Positions 32,301-45,763 of a stretch of 64,000 bases of DNA are shown here, in pieces. The notes below the pieces were generated by a model, which was not told the DNA's origin, did no database searches, and saw only the letters and a program-made list of their open reading frames with translations. How positions within the stretch are numbered: the first letter of the stretch is position 1; every line of letters starts with the position of its first letter. A program made the translations under genes and the position numbers. This stretch comes from Rhytidiadelphus loreus (Eukaryota; Streptophyta; Bryopsida; Hypnales; Hylocomiaceae). The stretch is from contig OX344764.1 in NCBI GenBank assembly GCA_947034895.1, positions 57,827,348 to 57,891,347 of the forward strand, written 5' to 3'.

Positions 32301-35300
32301 CTATACAATTATAGTAATTTAGAACTTATTAGAAGTGAATGATGCCTAACTAAACTAGAGTGTGATTGTTTTTAATATTAATAAACTTACTAAAAGCAAA
32401 AGTTTTATTTTAGGAGTGGGGTGCTTGACGCATATTGTAACAAAAAATTTAAGCTTAGAATGATAAATGTGTGATACATAACGCATTATGTTGAAGTAGA
32501 AATTAAGACGGCAAGGCCACAAATCTTGCTCCAAAAGGCAATGAAGATAAATGTTATTGTTGTTATGTACACAAAATAGATGATTTACTAGTACAAATCT
32601 ACCTTTTTTTGAAATGGTTTTGTGTTAATTTTGTGTTAGTTTCAATACACTTTGTGTTAAAATTTAACTCTTATACAAATTCAACACAAAACCATTTTAA
32701 AAAAATGATGGATTTGTACTAATGATTACGTGATTCATAACAATTACACCCCTTTTTATTTGTTGGAATTATTTTTCCAAAGTATGCATGCCAAGTGCAA
32801 TCCTAAATATGCAAGTGAAAAATCTCCAATTGTATGAAGTTAGTGGTAGGAGAGAACTTGTAGTTTCTTATTTTGATTGATTCTAAAATAATGCATTCAA
32901 ACTCATATTGGACTACTAAATGAAAATGAAATATTTATGCAATTTGTGAACATGATGCTTGAGTTTGTAGATGCTATCAAATTATTCTTTAAGTCACTTA
33001 TGTGATGAAAACCTAGTTCAAGTGTAGTGATGCAAGAAACTCTCTAGAGTAGAGTTGTCAAATGAATGTATACTAGGGTGACATAAATTTTTTATCTTTG
33101 TGTACAAGAAGTGGCAATTTTGGCAATTTTATAAAATTATGGACAAATATAAAAATTAATTTTAGTCTAAAATTAATTTCAAGTGGTTTTGAATGCTAAG
33201 CTTGTATTTCTATAAAAATAGTCATGAATATATACCTGAGATATATACTTATATATACATTAGATTCTATAAAAACACTATAGATGTATCCCCTTGCAAA
33301 AGAGTACACTACTTTTCTTTAGAAGAAGGATGTTTCATAGAATTTTGAGCTATAAAATTTTCAAGTATTCAAACATGGGAAAATAAGGAAAACTCCAAAA
33401 AATTAGATATATTTGAATATTTTGATTTCTTAAATTAAATTGTTATGTATGTATACTTTATTCTAATTGTTTTTGTATTCAAATATTATTTTGAGCATTT
33501 TATCCTATAAATGTGTTTGAAAATTAACTTTTTGACGTGTAAATTTTAATGAATTTTTACTTCTAAATATAAATAAGAAAAATTCTTACAATCAAACTTT
33601 TAATAGAAATAAATCAAGCTAATATTCAAATAGGAGTTTTGAAATTCAAAATCTTTAAGAAAAAATAAATTTGACAAACTAAAATTTAATTTTATAGTTG
33701 AAATATAGCTCATATATACATGTCTCATTTAATTTTCATTAAATTAGATTAATATATTTTAAAATTGGTTTAACACCAAATCATGCATTTGCCTTATTTC
33801 TTCTAAATTTTGTTTGTTTTAGAGATGTAATTCATGTATAAATCATGTTTAAATATACACTATGTGAAAAATGGTCAATTGAAGTAGTAGGGCGCAAAGG
33901 GGAATGCTACTAATGGAAAATAGTTATTAACTATTTATTTACTCACAATCACAAATAACAAGTTGATATGGAACTAAAAGTGTTCATTAGAAAACAAAAC
34001 AATTTGTAATTCATTTCCAATAAAAGAAGATCATAAGTATATAACTCTATAGGTGAATTTGATAACTCTACACAAATTACAAGTTAAAGAAAGTGCAAAG
34101 AAAACTAAGCTACAAAGTTTCAAGATTTGAATTGATAAAATTGAGGTAAATCTTGATCATCTTGCATCCAATGAATATTAACATGTTTATCATCTCTTGT
34201 GATAATATTAGTAAGACTAAAATCTTTTGGACTTGTTTAGATGCTTCTAGAAGCTTTATAAATAGTTTTGAAGAGTTGTTAGGATGTTTCAAGTAGTCAG
34301 ATAATATATTCTAGAAGTCACCTAAGATAGTATACACACATGCCTAAGTTTGTAAGGAAGTTTCACTTTCACTTTCATCAAAAACATGAAGCTCAAAATC
34401 TAGTGTTTCTATACACAATCAGTAAAAGTGTATGTTTCACTTTGACCTAATTACTATACTCAATGATCAAAATATTTCTAGAAATGGATGTCAAATTTTT
34501 TTGAATGTCAATATTTCAAGAAAAAACAAATCTTTCTATATTTAGGCATCTATTAAAATACATTTGCCAAATTTAATTAATTATTTGGAAGGGAATGTTG
34601 GACCTAACTACAAAATATAGTATACATTTTCATCATATATATGTGGCACACTCTAGTGTAGTCCTACGCTTCAAAAGTAAATGTTTTCCTTCACCTCAAT
34701 CATATACATTTTCATCAAGAGTGTATGGCTTACTTTGACAAGATCATATAAAAAATGTTGAAAATTCCTTCAATATGATATACAATTTATAATTGTGACG
34801 ACACTAAGAAAATTGCATGAGGATTGAAAGTTTGGAATGTTCCAATCTAACCCTTAACTCTAGAAGGTCGCGACCCCCCATGACCAACAATTCTACACAT
34901 GAGTGCATAAATGTGAGTCAATGAGCCTTGAACCTAGTTGTAGGTATGTTCCTACAACTAGTTGAAGTTTTTTTATTATATATGTACCTATAACATAGGT
35001 ACACTATAATATAAGAATAGTCTATAACACAGATATCTATAACATAAACACCTATACCCATCAAAAATGTATATAATATAAACTCCTAAACTCATCGATT
35101 TGATACCCATATGCTAGCACTCCTCTTGTCCAACCAAGACAGTCACCAAAATACTTTGATTATTAAACCAATAGATGCATTCTTTATTTCTATAGTTAAC
35201 AGTGAAGTCATCTATTGCACCTTTTAAGTTTGCAATGTCCTTGTAGGATTAAAGGGAGTTGAAAACATTTGTGACCTAGAGTACATAGAATGTGCATTAT

Positions 35301-35500
35301 TTAATACAAATATTTATTTTAAAGTGCAAGTTCCAATTGACTTGAATTTTTGTATGAACTTGAACATTACAACTAAGAGAATTTCAAAAATTTACAATTT
35401 TATTCGACAACAAGTTTCAACAAAAAAAACACTAAACTAAGCAATTTAGTGTTTAGTGCTCATTTGCTTATTCGAAAGCAATAAGCTGTAATACTTGTGT
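29343..35500. other. AT-rich intergenic DNA between the copia element and COG3
   Basis: No gene recognised. Features seen: a GTATTTGTAT-rich degenerate repeat at about 30005-30150, a block near 31050-31160 that resembles part of the CACTA interior at about 25985-26110, and a block at about 34855-35215 resembling 56020-56150 (shared TTAACCCT-like start and AACCAATGGATGCATT-type text). Confidence 0.5.
30005..30150 (+). repeat. Degenerate (TATTTG/TATCCG)n-type repeat
   Basis: Repeated TATTTGTAT, GTATCCGTATC and GTACCATATT words make an imperfect short-period repeat of about 145 bases. No inverted structure or coding capacity is evident. Confidence 0.5.
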
Positions 35501-35830
35501 TATGTGTTTCCTCGTTAATTAACCAATTCTAGCAAATTAAGTTAGTGGGCCATGGACTTTTGAATCTGCAATCCGGAGTCGGGATTTGCAACGAAGACGA
35601 AGCTCGGATCTGGAGAGAAGGCCGAGCGCGGCTCTTGTGTTCTGATTGCGATGCGCGTTGGATCGCGCGGGCGATGTCGCACATTACGAGAGCGAAGCAT
35701 TTCCACTAAGGTTTCGAGAGAGATGCTGCTGAGTTCTTGAGGCTGCGGATCGAGGGAATGGTTAGGGTTTCTGCGAGGAGCAGAGCATTTTAAGGAATAG
35801 TAGTGGTGAGAGAGGGAGAGGGAGAGAGAG
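35501..35830 (+). promoter_or_regulatory. COG3 promoter and 5' leader
   Basis: The sequence turns from AT-rich to GC-richer at about 35550. A TGGGCC motif at 35546-35551 is a site II-like element common in plant housekeeping promoters. A GAGAGG-type purine run immediately precedes the start codon (35808-35830). The transcription start is not determined. Confidence 0.45.
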
Positions 35831-38595
35831 ATGGCGACGGCGATAGGGATGGATCGGAGGAGTTCGAATGCGTCTCAGTTGCCGCAGATGGCGAGGCCTG
35901 TGGCGGTGTCGTCCGGGTACAAGTTTGCGACTGCATGGGAGCAGAACGCTCCATTGACGGAGCAGCAGCAGGCTGCTGTTGCAGCGCTCGCTCATAGCGC
36001 CGCGGAAAGGCCAATGCCGGCTCATGTTGCCGCCACGGTGCAGCAGCCGAGTCAGCGGCCGCCGGTGGTGCCCGTGTCAGATCCCGAAACGAGGGCGAGC
36101 GAGCAGGTGGAGCTGAATAGCCAGCACCAGTTTTACAAGTGGTACACTGATCTGGAGTCGGCGATGAAGTCCGAGACGGAGGAGAAGTACCGGCAGTATG
36201 TGAACACGCTCACGGGGCATTTGTCGACATGCGACGAAATTGTGGAGCATCTGGACGGAACCCTAGCCCGGTTCGATGACTTGCAAGCGCAGCATCAGGC
36301 CGTGGCGACGAAGACGAAGATGCTGCACGATGCGTGCGAGCGGCTGGTGATGGAGAAGGAGCGGTTGATTGAGTTTGCGGATGCGCTGAGAACGAAGCTG
36401 AATTTCTTTGACGAGCTGGAGACTATTTCCACTCAGTTCCATGCGTCGACGATGAGTGCTGGAAGCAGTCACTTCCTTCCTTTATTGAAGCGCCTGGATG
36501 AATGCATTTCATATGTGACAAATACTCCTCAGTATGCCGACTCCAGCGTCTACCTTGTTAAATTCAAGCAACTGCAGTCGCGGGCTTTGGGAATGGTTCG
36601 GACACACGTGCTCAATGTGTTGAGGAATGCGTCGTTACAAGTGCAGGCTGCCGTGAAAGAGAATTCTACCTTGGGGGGGAGTGGCAAAATTGCTATTACC
36701 GAGGGTGCCGAGACTTCAGTACTGTATGTGAGATTTAAAGCGGCTGCGAGTGATCTGAAGACTCTGATGCAGGAGATTGAGAATAGGTCATCTCGGAAGG
36801 AGTATAGTCAGGTCCTTGCGGATCTGACTTCGTTGTATTGCGAGCAACGCCTTGGTTTAGTTCAGGGTGTCGTTTCGTCCCGAATTGCCGACTACGCTAA
36901 ACGAGAGGCCCTCCCATCTTTGACAAGATCGGGCTGTGCATATCTGGGTCAGGTATGTTCGCTCCGATTCGAGACCTAAATTGACGCATCCTGGGAAATC
37001 ACCGTAAGATCGTTTTACTCTACAGATTGGTGCAGGCAATTTGGCACAGCACAAGGGTGTCGTCATTCGTATTTGTAGACTCGAAGAAACTCTAGCTTGT
37101 CACACGCTATGCTTTTGAATGCAAGCTGACATACTCACAGTTCTTTCCAAATCTTTTAGGGTTTTGAACTTTCAGGTAAAGGGATTCCTGTTTTATATGT
37201 TTTGGTCGGAGTACTTACACTGTTTCCAATGTTCAGTTACAGTTTGTCAATGGTGAACCATCCTCTACTGCGTGCTTTGGGAGATTTTATAATCTGGTGG
37301 ATGTAGAGAGTTAGTGAATGCGACGCCAATCTTTATCAGTCTTATGTTGTTACCTGCAGGTCTGTCAACTGGAACATCAGCTGTTTGACCACTTCTTTCC
37401 AGTCTCGTCTATGGATCCCTTAAACCTCGCTCCACTGCTGGATCCCTTGTGCACTACTCTTTATGACACCCTACGGGCTCGCTTCATACATGAAGCAGAT
37501 CTTGATCTGCTTTGTGAGCTGGTTGATATATTAAAAGGGGAAGTGTTGGATGAACAACTAGGGAGACGACGGGAGTCTGTCGCGGGGTTGCACCCTACAA
37601 TTTTGAAAACTTTGGCCGATGTGCAAGAGAGGCTCATTTTCCGTGCACAAACCCACATGCGAGATGAAATTGCAAATTATTTGCCGTCTACCGAGGATTT
37701 AGATTATCCAGCGAAGTTGGAGGAGGCAGCTGCAGCTGCTGTTGGAAGCGAAGAGGAGGGTAGAGACTCTTACTCTACTTGGTACCCGCCCCTGGAGAAA
37801 ACACTTTCTTGTCTTTCTAAGCTGTACCGGTGTTTAGAACCGACAATTTTTACGGGTCTTGCTCAAGATGCAATCAACATGTGCTCGACCTCCATTCAAA
37901 GATCGGGCAAATTGATAGAGAGGCGAGCTTCCCAAATGGATGGACAACTTTTCCTCATCAAGCATCTTTTAATACTTCGCGAGCAGATTGCTCCTTTTGA
38001 CATCGACTTTTCCGTAACGCACAAGGAGCTTGATTTCACACACTTGCTGGAACATCTGCGCCGAGTCTTGCGAGGGCAGTCCTCACTTTGGAGCAGCCAA
38101 TCCCTTGCTCGGACATTTTCACCCAGAGTTATGGACTACCAAATTGATGCGAAGAAAGATCTGGAAAAGAGTCTAAAGCTTACATGTGAGCAGTTTATCA
38201 TGTTAGTCACAAAGATCACAATTGAGCCTTTACTTTCGTTTATGACCAAGGTCACAGCTGTCAAGGTGGCTACTCGGAGTCGTCCCAGCGATGCTGAATT
38301 ACCCAAAGCCTTGAAAGAGCAAGCTTTTGCCACCCCAGAAAAGTTGGCCGAAATGGTGACTAATGTCCAAGAAGTTGTGAAGAAGCAAGTGCCGGAGATA
38401 GTGTCAAAAATGGGTTTGTATCTACAGACCTCCTCAACTAGGTCGATTCTTTTCAAGCCCATCAAGTCCAACATCTTGGAGGCACACGGACAAGTGTTGT
38501 CTCTTTTGGATTCTGACTATACTCCAGCTGAAGCTGCTCAGGTCCCCATTATGAATCTTTCTGATTTGCAGTCATTTCTTGATGGCTTGTGTTAA
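35831..38595 (+). CDS. COG3: Conserved oligomeric Golgi complex subunit 3 (COG3/Sec34)
   Basis: COG3 belongs to lobe A of the COG tethering complex, which captures retrograde vesicles at the Golgi. Exon 1 is 35831-36952 (374 codons) and exon 2 is 37360-38595 (411 codons plus TAA); the phase-0 intron has a GTATGT donor and CTGCAG acceptor. The 785-residue product matches the usual plant COG3 length. Residues 1-95 are a low-complexity Gln/Ala/Pro N-terminus. The Sec34-like domain starts near [15 protein letters not shown] (101-115), rich in heptad helices. The junction reads GCAYLGQ then [13 protein letters not shown], as in plant homologues. The C-terminus is helical, ending [12 protein letters not shown]. 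The frame is intact and its base use differs sharply from its surroundings, so this is a functional gene. Confidence 0.95.
36953..37359 (+). other. COG3: Single intron of COG3
   Basis: A 407-base GT-AG intron (GTATGTTC ... TTACCTGCAG). Removing it joins LGQ to VCQLEHQ in phase 0. It is the only intron I can see in the coding region. Confidence 0.9.
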
Positions 38596-40140
38596 GGTAA
38601 TTTAGTCTAGCTAAAGATATTATAGCCATCATATCGTCTGCCATGTAAAGATTCTTTTCTAGTCGTCGGTTCTTTTCATAGTGTGGAAATTAGTCATTTT
38701 TATTTCTTTTAAGTATGAAGTATTTTTCGTCAGTGCTATTGCTTTAGTTCCTGTATCTCTCTCTGAAAGAAATATTTGTATAGAACTCCCTGGGATGACT
38801 CCCTGGGATGAATTGGATATGAGTTTTACATAACCAATTTTCTTTTAACGGTTTAACGCCCAAATACTTTTTGGAATTGTTGCATACCGGTATTTTGCTT
38901 TGCCTTTGAACAAATATTTTTCTTACCTTAGTTTCATCCAAAAAAAGGGGGTTTCTTAAGATTCAAGCATTACTTGGATGAATGAGAAGTTACTTGGACA
39001 CTTGAAACATCACCCCCGAGCACTCTGCTCATCATCCAGAATGTGACCTCGGACTTTGGGACCGAGGGCTCTTGGATTTTTCATTAGTCTCTTTTGATTA
39101 TGATGTGTGTGCATGCTTTGATAGCTAGGGTAATTATAAGGAGATTCTTTGGCATGACTGCTGAAGGCTGGCCTTCACAAGAAAGTCGCACTTCAATTTC
39201 AACAATCACAACACCTAAAGGGCCGATGCCTGCCCAGTGCTCATCTTTTGAGCTTCAGGTTCTTGCAATGCCATCTTGGAATCTCTGCTGCTCTACATTT
39301 AATGAAGACAAGTTCTTTGTCTCACAATTTCCTTGCAATCTCCGTTTTAAGCCTAGACTGTTTCCCGAGTGTCAGGGATGTAGGTTTGCATCAGTGTAAA
39401 CATGATTCTTGCCGATTGTCCTTGAAATTTTAACTTCCTAGCCTTGTCTGTTGCATTCGTTTTGTGCACTGCGCTCTTGCGTCCAGAGGAGTAGTTTCCG
39501 CGACTCTCCACTCTAATCTCCATTGGATCCTTTCACTTTTAGAGAATGGATCAAGTGGAAATGTACCATGGATTCCTGCAGTACTCCGATACTTGAGTTT
39601 TGTTCCATTTGCCCCCTCGACGGTTTCAGCTATTTCTGTAGAAGAATCTCCTTTCTTGTTACTTTTTTTAAGTGAATTCATCGTTATTACGACTTGCATC
39701 GTTGTGCAAACTGCACACACCTTCATCTAATCAGCGGCCCCCCTCTTGGACAATTTAACAGATTATGCTACCTCTGATGACTCTGCTTGTTATGCAGGCG
39801 TACAGATGTCTTGAGGTCTTGTGAGACACTGCCTCCTCCAACCAGGGTGCTCTCATCTGTTTTTGCTGCAAGGCTTCAAGTATCTGATATTAGTAATGTT
39901 TGGTTCTTAATTGGGAGGCAATTAGCGCATGTAGTGCAGCCCACCGACACTCATGTCCATCTGGACCTGGAAACTGCTGCAAACCAAAACATCAATAGAG
40001 TTCATTGTAAAGTGTGTGCAATGAGGGACTTGGAGCCAGAGTTTGAGAAAAACATAGGACGAAATTCCTTGAAGCACCAAAATTGGGGTCAGATGGAGTT
40101 TGGTGTTGTGTTTCTGTTGTATTATCCTTAGTTAAGCCTT
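38596..40140 (+). other. Region downstream of COG3, mid-GC, coding status unclear
   Basis: The first few hundred bases are probably the COG3 3' UTR. From about 39,420 to 40,100 the sequence is less AT-rich than the flanks and short frames are open on both strands (39464-39730 plus, 39430-39726 minus, 39787-40131 plus), but none shows a recognised domain. A TTATGCAG acceptor-like site lies at about 39798. It could be an old gene remnant or untranslated exon. I do not call a protein. Confidence 0.3.
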
Positions 40141-40488
40141 CCTCTAATAGCCCTAGTACAAACTAGGGTTCACTTTACAATTAACTCTAATAAGAAGAGA
40201 AACATTGATCTAGATATTAGCGTAAATGGAGGCTAGATTTACAATTATAGCCATATTAGGAGGTTTGGCAATGGCATAGTGTGTTATCTATGAGTGGTAC
40301 TCATCAAATTCACTTTCAAGAGTCACCATGGGAGTTCATCTTTACACCTTGGAGATAAGAAACTTAACATCTCACTAGCAACTCACACAAGGTGGCAATG
40401 GTGAGAATATATCTACCATGAATTATATTGGAGAATCAAAGTGTAGAAATGATTATGTATCTTTAGTGATGGTAGCAAAAAAAAATTA

Positions 40489-40704
40489 CTCCCTTTGTCC
40501 CAAAATGATCTTCCAATTGACCAAAATGTTTGGGATTAAGGTTGAAAATAATGTTGTTTCTACATGTTTCTAAGTATTTTCAATGAAATTATTATCCATT
40601 TATTGAATCTTTAAGAACAAAAATAACCATTCTTGAACAATTGGAAGATCATGTGGTCAAAAAAACTCAAGGGGAATCGAAAGATCATTTTGGGACAAAG
40701 GGAG
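40489..40704. mobile_element. Stowaway-type (Tc1/mariner) MITE
   Basis: The left end CTCCCTTTGTCCCAAAATGA, preceded by TA, pairs with the right end TCATTTTGGGACAAAGGGAG. These are the classic Stowaway terminal repeats (CTCCCT...). The element is 216 bases and has no coding capacity. The right TA of the expected target duplication has changed to TT. Confidence 0.85.
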
Positions 40705-42540
40705 TTGTAATATTGACTGTATGTTCTTTCTAGAGTTGAAGGTGTTCTTTGTGAATCATTAAATCTTTCTACAGCTTGATTGTATCCAATCATATCATAT
40801 AGTCAATTCATTAGAAAGCACTTGAAAAACTTCTTTCAAAAGTCTACTTTAATGATTACATGCCTTTAATGGCCACCTATAGGAATTGAAATAAATTGTT
40901 TAAGAAATTTCAAGGAAGAGAAAAAACATCTAATAGAGAAAAAATTCATGACTTACACTTTTGAAAGATACAAACATATTTTGAAAGTTACTAATCAACA
41001 ACTTCCTTATCAATTGGATTTTTAAAAACTCTTAGTTTAGAACACAGGAATTAGAGTATGTTATTGTTGAACTTTAAATATTTTAGTCTGGCATCATTTT
41101 TATTTTTAATTCAAATTCTCATATATAAAATGAATCATAATGAAATAATAAATAAACACAAATAGTAATATTCAACTTGATATTTGGAGAATTTAAATTT
41201 GAATCAAGGTAATTTAGAAAAAAATGGTATCAATGAAAAAAATCACTATACATACTCCGTCTATCTTGAAATAAGTGTCCACATTGGAAACTCATATTTT
41301 TTACACCAATTTCATTGACCATATTGTAAAATGCATAATTCTCAAATTCTCAAATTTTATAACATGACAATCAATGAAAAACATCATATGTGTTCATTAC
41401 AATCTAAATCAAATTGCTCCCAAGAAAGCCTTTATACAATGTTCTCAAAACTCCTAAAAAAAACATGAGTTTAAAATGAAAGCACTTAACTGGGGATGTA
41501 GGAAATATAAGTCATTGGACTATTAAAATTCTATTTTTAATTTTAATTTTCAAATATTTTCAAATAATTATTTTTGTGTATTCCAAATCTTTAACAAAAT
41601 TTATTGAACCCTAAACCAAATCCAAACATTCAAAAGAGGTTATGTTTTTGCACATATTATAAATATTTCAACACAAATCCACTAAAAACTGACTTCTTTG
41701 AAACCTACTAGAATTCTCAATTATTTGAGAAGCAAATGTTATTGATCTACATTCTACCTATATTCCAAAAACTACACAAAAGAATAGCCTAAAATTCATC
41801 CCAAGGAGGATGGATCTAATCTAACTGGCTTATAACAAATATTTTCTAAACTAAGAACAACAATAAAGATATACCACCTATTTTGAGTTGGCTAATTTAT
41901 ATCTCCTCACTTCTCCAACTTAATTGGAGGTCTTCAATTCCAAATTTGATATTCTATGGTAAATAATAAATTCTTGCATTTCTCCTTGAGGACTCCTTCC
42001 TATATCCACTTTTAAGGTGGGCACGCAACATTAACCCAAAATTCCCATCATCAATTTATGTACATCTCCAAAATCAATCCGTACATATTGTATCCAAATA
42101 TTGCATTCTTCCATGCATCAAAACCTTCTTTCACTTGCCAACAAGAAAATATAAAAATTTGAACAATCAAATAATATCAATTCAGCACATTAATAAAAAA
42201 AAATGACATTTTGGGGGTGCCTACCTTACGTGCAACAACATTTTGGATAATTATTTGAGTTTAACCGGCTATTTTCCTTTAATTCCCATACTAAGCTGGA
42301 TTGCCGATTTTTCCCTAATTTTTTTTAACTCTAAATAGAAATTTTATAGATTTTTTCACTAACTTTTTTCTAATGTTTTTCAAATTACAACCAAGTTTTT
42401 TTTTCCAATTTCACTGGTTAACAATAAGGTAGGAGGTTCTAAAAGCGCTCAAGCTCTAAAATGGTCCACCTCCTTAAATGGACACTATTTGTACATGTTC
42501 CTTTTTCATAGCCTTTAGCCATGTACAGATGGTGTACATT
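40705..42540. other. AT-rich intergenic DNA
   Basis: No gene seen. Near 41250-41275 there is a CTCCGTCTATCTTGAAATAAGTGTCC-like stretch resembling a second Stowaway left end, but no convincing right end follows. The remainder shows only AT-rich sequence. Confidence 0.5.
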
Positions 42541-43473
42541 TTAGCCCCTAAAGGACCATTGTCCCCTCAGGGGACAAAATGGATTTTAGGCAAGTTCCTA
42601 TGATCTCAATTTTCAGTGATTTTTTTTTAAACTTTCTCATTTGATAGGAAAACTTATGAGCTTTGTGGGAATATAAATTTTATTTCAATTGGTGCCCAGG
42701 AGCAAAAGTTATGGCATCTTAAACATAATTTTCACGTCTTTGGGCAAAAAAATAAATCTACAAAAATTTGAAATTAATTTTTTAATTTTTCTCTTCTTAA
42801 AGATCATATTTTTGTCTACATGTGAAGCTTTGATTCATTCCATTTCAATTAATAATGTGAAAGTTATGAACAATCTTGTTTTTCAGGCAATTTGAGCATC
42901 TTCTTGAAAAAATAACTAATAGGATTCAATTCTGAATGCAATTTTCACTATTTTTCAACAAAAATTGTTTGACAAGGTTAAGTTTTTTATTTAGAACAAT
43001 CTCACCGTTGAGATTATTGTGTTTCAATCCCATTTTAGAGCTATTAACGATTTAGTTTTTCTTTCAATCTTAGACCTACTTCTACTGAACAATTTTTTAA
43101 AGAATGAAAATCAATCGTGTTTTTTATTTTTTATTTTTTTCTAGACTTTCAACTCAATTCTTCAACACCAAATTTTTTAAATTCAAGGTCCATGGTGTAA
43201 ATTTTTTCCCCAAATGGCATTCAAAGTCATTTGAAATTTGCAGGCTAGTGTTCAAAAAAACTTTCTTTTTTCAACTTTGAATGCTAATATCTTCCAATCT
43301 GTACAATCAAACTCCATGAAATATTTACCACATGATACTAGACTAGTAAAGTACAAGATCCTATGGTTAGATTCTAGAAAAGTTTTGTTTTTGTTTTTTT
43401 AGATGAATGCAACAAAAATGGCAGTTTTGAGTAGTTTTTGACAGAAGAACAACCCTGGTCCTTTAGGGGTTAG
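42541..43473 (-). mobile_element. TTAA-type MITE, copy A (925 bp, TTAG flanks)
   Basis: The element at 42545-43469 has perfect 13-bp terminal inverted repeats, CCCCTAAAGGACC and GGTCCTTTAGGGG. It is flanked by TTAG on both sides (42541-42544 and 43470-43473), which fits a 4-bp target duplication. Near the left end a small hairpin GTCCCCTC/GGGGAC follows. The right third shares text with the other copies in reverse orientation to the copy at 62.8 kb. No transposase. Confidence 0.85.
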
Positions 43474-44093
43474 GGGGTGAGCCATTTTAGAGCCCTGTGC
43501 CATTTCAACTTCAAAATATTATATCTAATTCCCCAAAGCTCCAAAAAATATGAAACGACTTGGGATAGATGCCAAATCCACTTGTCTTTCAAGCAAAACT
43601 TACTGAAAAATTGATTTCAAGAAGGCTTCACGTCCCCAAAATTCAGCGGTGATTAAGTTAAGCAGTGATTAATGGCGGGGATGCTTCTTTCTCTTTCTTT
43701 TTCTTTTCCCACTCGTATGAAAAGCTTCTTGCATTAATGACAGTACTCTTTAAATGCCACAAACAACATCATTAAAAGCAATCAGGTGAAGACGCTCTTC
43801 AATCTTAATTAATGAAGGCAATCGGATGGAGACATTAATAATAGGTTAAGTAATAATGATGGAAAAAGCAGGTGGAACACTTAAATTAACAGCTGAATCA
43901 GTCTTCGAGAAGTAAAGTTAACTAAGGGAGAATTAGTAGTCTTTGACCTGGCTTTATGAGCGGATTAGTAAACTCATAACTCTTTCATTCTTGTTTTTTT
44001 CTTTTCGAAACAAATGAAACGGAATTTATTTTTTTATTTTTTAAACAAATGGGCAATTTCCAGTTGCAAGGGGATTTTTTAAAGGGAAAATGG

Positions 44094-44256
44094 CTAAGGT
44101 AAGCTACTCCATTACAGACAAAATGGGAGCAAGTCCATTGTGGACTGAATTATGTTAGTGGTGTACATTTCAAAACTTGAATGTATATCCCCATTACAAT
44201 TCAGCCGACAATGGGTTTGCTCCCATTTTGTCTGTAATGGGGTAATTTACCTTAGT
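44094..44256. mobile_element. Foldback MITE with ATTACAGACAAAATGGGAGC arms
   Basis: The left arm (CTAAGGTAA, then ATTACAGACAAAATGGGAGC, then CCATTGT-GGCTGAAT-type text) is repeated in reverse complement on the right, ending TTACCTTAG. Arms are about 60 bases around a 40-base AT-rich centre. The inner text (AGTGGTGTACATTT) recurs in the inverted repeat at 50220-50338, so both belong to one family. Confidence 0.75.
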
Positions 44257-45610
44257 GGAAGCATGCCAAGGTTGGTGATTTGCAGACAACATTCAAGCCC
44301 GTGATCCCTCCACTTCAAAATGAAACGGAATTTCATTGTCTTGAAGGTCAAAAAAGCTCATAATTTTAAATTCAAAAAAGCTCTTAATTTTACTAGCAAT
44401 GAGGCAAGGGTCCCTTTTGCATCCTTGAAAAGGTAGAGACCCTACAATTTCATTTACAGTGTTAGAAAAGAAAAAAGACCCTACAATGAACAAAATTTTC
44501 TTATTGATGGTTCCTTGGCCAATTTCCCAATTCTTGAATTAATTGACAGATTCCTCTGAGGGATCTGACAAAGCATAATACCTTTTTAGCATGGAAAGGA
44601 CCATTGTTTGGTTATACAATATTATGTTGATGCAGTGTTGCTAAGAACATTCCTACGACAACTCGCCAATAGGGATAGACTCAGTAATTGGGAGAACCAT
44701 GCTAATGATAGTGCCCCATAGCAGGCACGTTAAGGCCAAAAAATAGTTGGCCATTACACAATTTGGCAAGTGCAGGGCCAAATTAAATCTCTCACATGTG
44801 GTGCTCTATGTGTTTTGATTCAATTTTTGAGGTGCAATCCGCATTCTTTGACCTCCAGCTACAACAAATGCCCCTCAGTTGGCCCTCAAATGGCGATGCT
44901 CCTAATTAGAGCTAGTCAAAGTCTTAGGCCTTGTGCATCAAGGTGTTGATGTATCCAAAACCTATTCCATTGTAGGGCAAAAGATGAATACAAAAGCCAT
45001 ACTCTTTCAAATGCACGCCTATAAAACAGTTAGCACCCCTTCTTTGGCGAGGTTGATGTGAAGATGTTCTTATTAGCATTTTCTAGTTATGTCAAGGTCA
45101 AAGTTATAAAAAATAATTACTCAAAATTTGAAAGTCTTTCAAATTCTATTTTTTGTTTTGTTTTTTGCTTACTTAGTATTTTTTGAAATAAAAGGATTCA
45201 TTCCATTAACATTTGTATGGTATAAATTTTGACAACTCTCTTTGCAAATCTTCTATAGTTTAAGGGATAAAAATGTATATGACCTCAAAACCTAATTTTT
45301 AATTAAAAAAATGACCCATCGATAATGAATTAACAAAATAAGTAAAATAAATATCCTAAAAAATCACTACAATTAGAACTTAACATTTTGAACCTAAAGA
45401 TCTTTTGAAAATTAAAAATGTTTTAACCTTTAGTCAATTTTAGGAAGAATTAATGACTAATAATTGAGCTTGAAGATATCCATCCATGCTCAGTTTTCAT
45501 AACTTGTGGATAGCTACAGATGCTAGACTTTCATGACGATCTTTTGAGAGTATCTCATCCCTTGAAAACCTAGATTTCTTGAACACTAAGAAGAGAGTAT
45601 TATCTACCTA

Positions 45611-45763
45611 CACTAGTAGAAAGGGTTGTATTTGGGCACCAAGATATAGTGTTAGAATATGGTACTTAAGACCCATATTGGCACTAGCTTGGTGCCAATG
45701 TGGGCCTTGGTAACCATCCTTTGATATATACATTGGTGCTCAAAGACCACCCTTTTACTAGTC
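45611..45763. mobile_element. Short MITE with CACTAGTAGAAAGGG termini
   Basis: The left end CACTAGTAGAAAGGGTTG pairs with the right end CCACCCTTTTACTAGTC, and the arms continue inward through TTTGGGCACCAA and TTGGTGCTCAAA. Total 153 bases. The termini are CACTA-like and resemble many plant non-autonomous families. No coding capacity. Confidence 0.75.

Noticed and set aside
35762..36025. Minus-strand Ser/Pro/Arg-rich frames opposite the COG3 start
   Set aside because: They are shadows of the COG3 first exon and its GA-rich leader.
39430..40131. Possible short genes downstream of COG3
   Set aside because: Frames on both strands overlap and none has a recognisable domain; kept only as a region of unclear status.
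41249..41510. Second Stowaway MITE
   Set aside because: The left end CTCCGTCTATCTTGAAATAA is suggestive, but no matching right end could be found.
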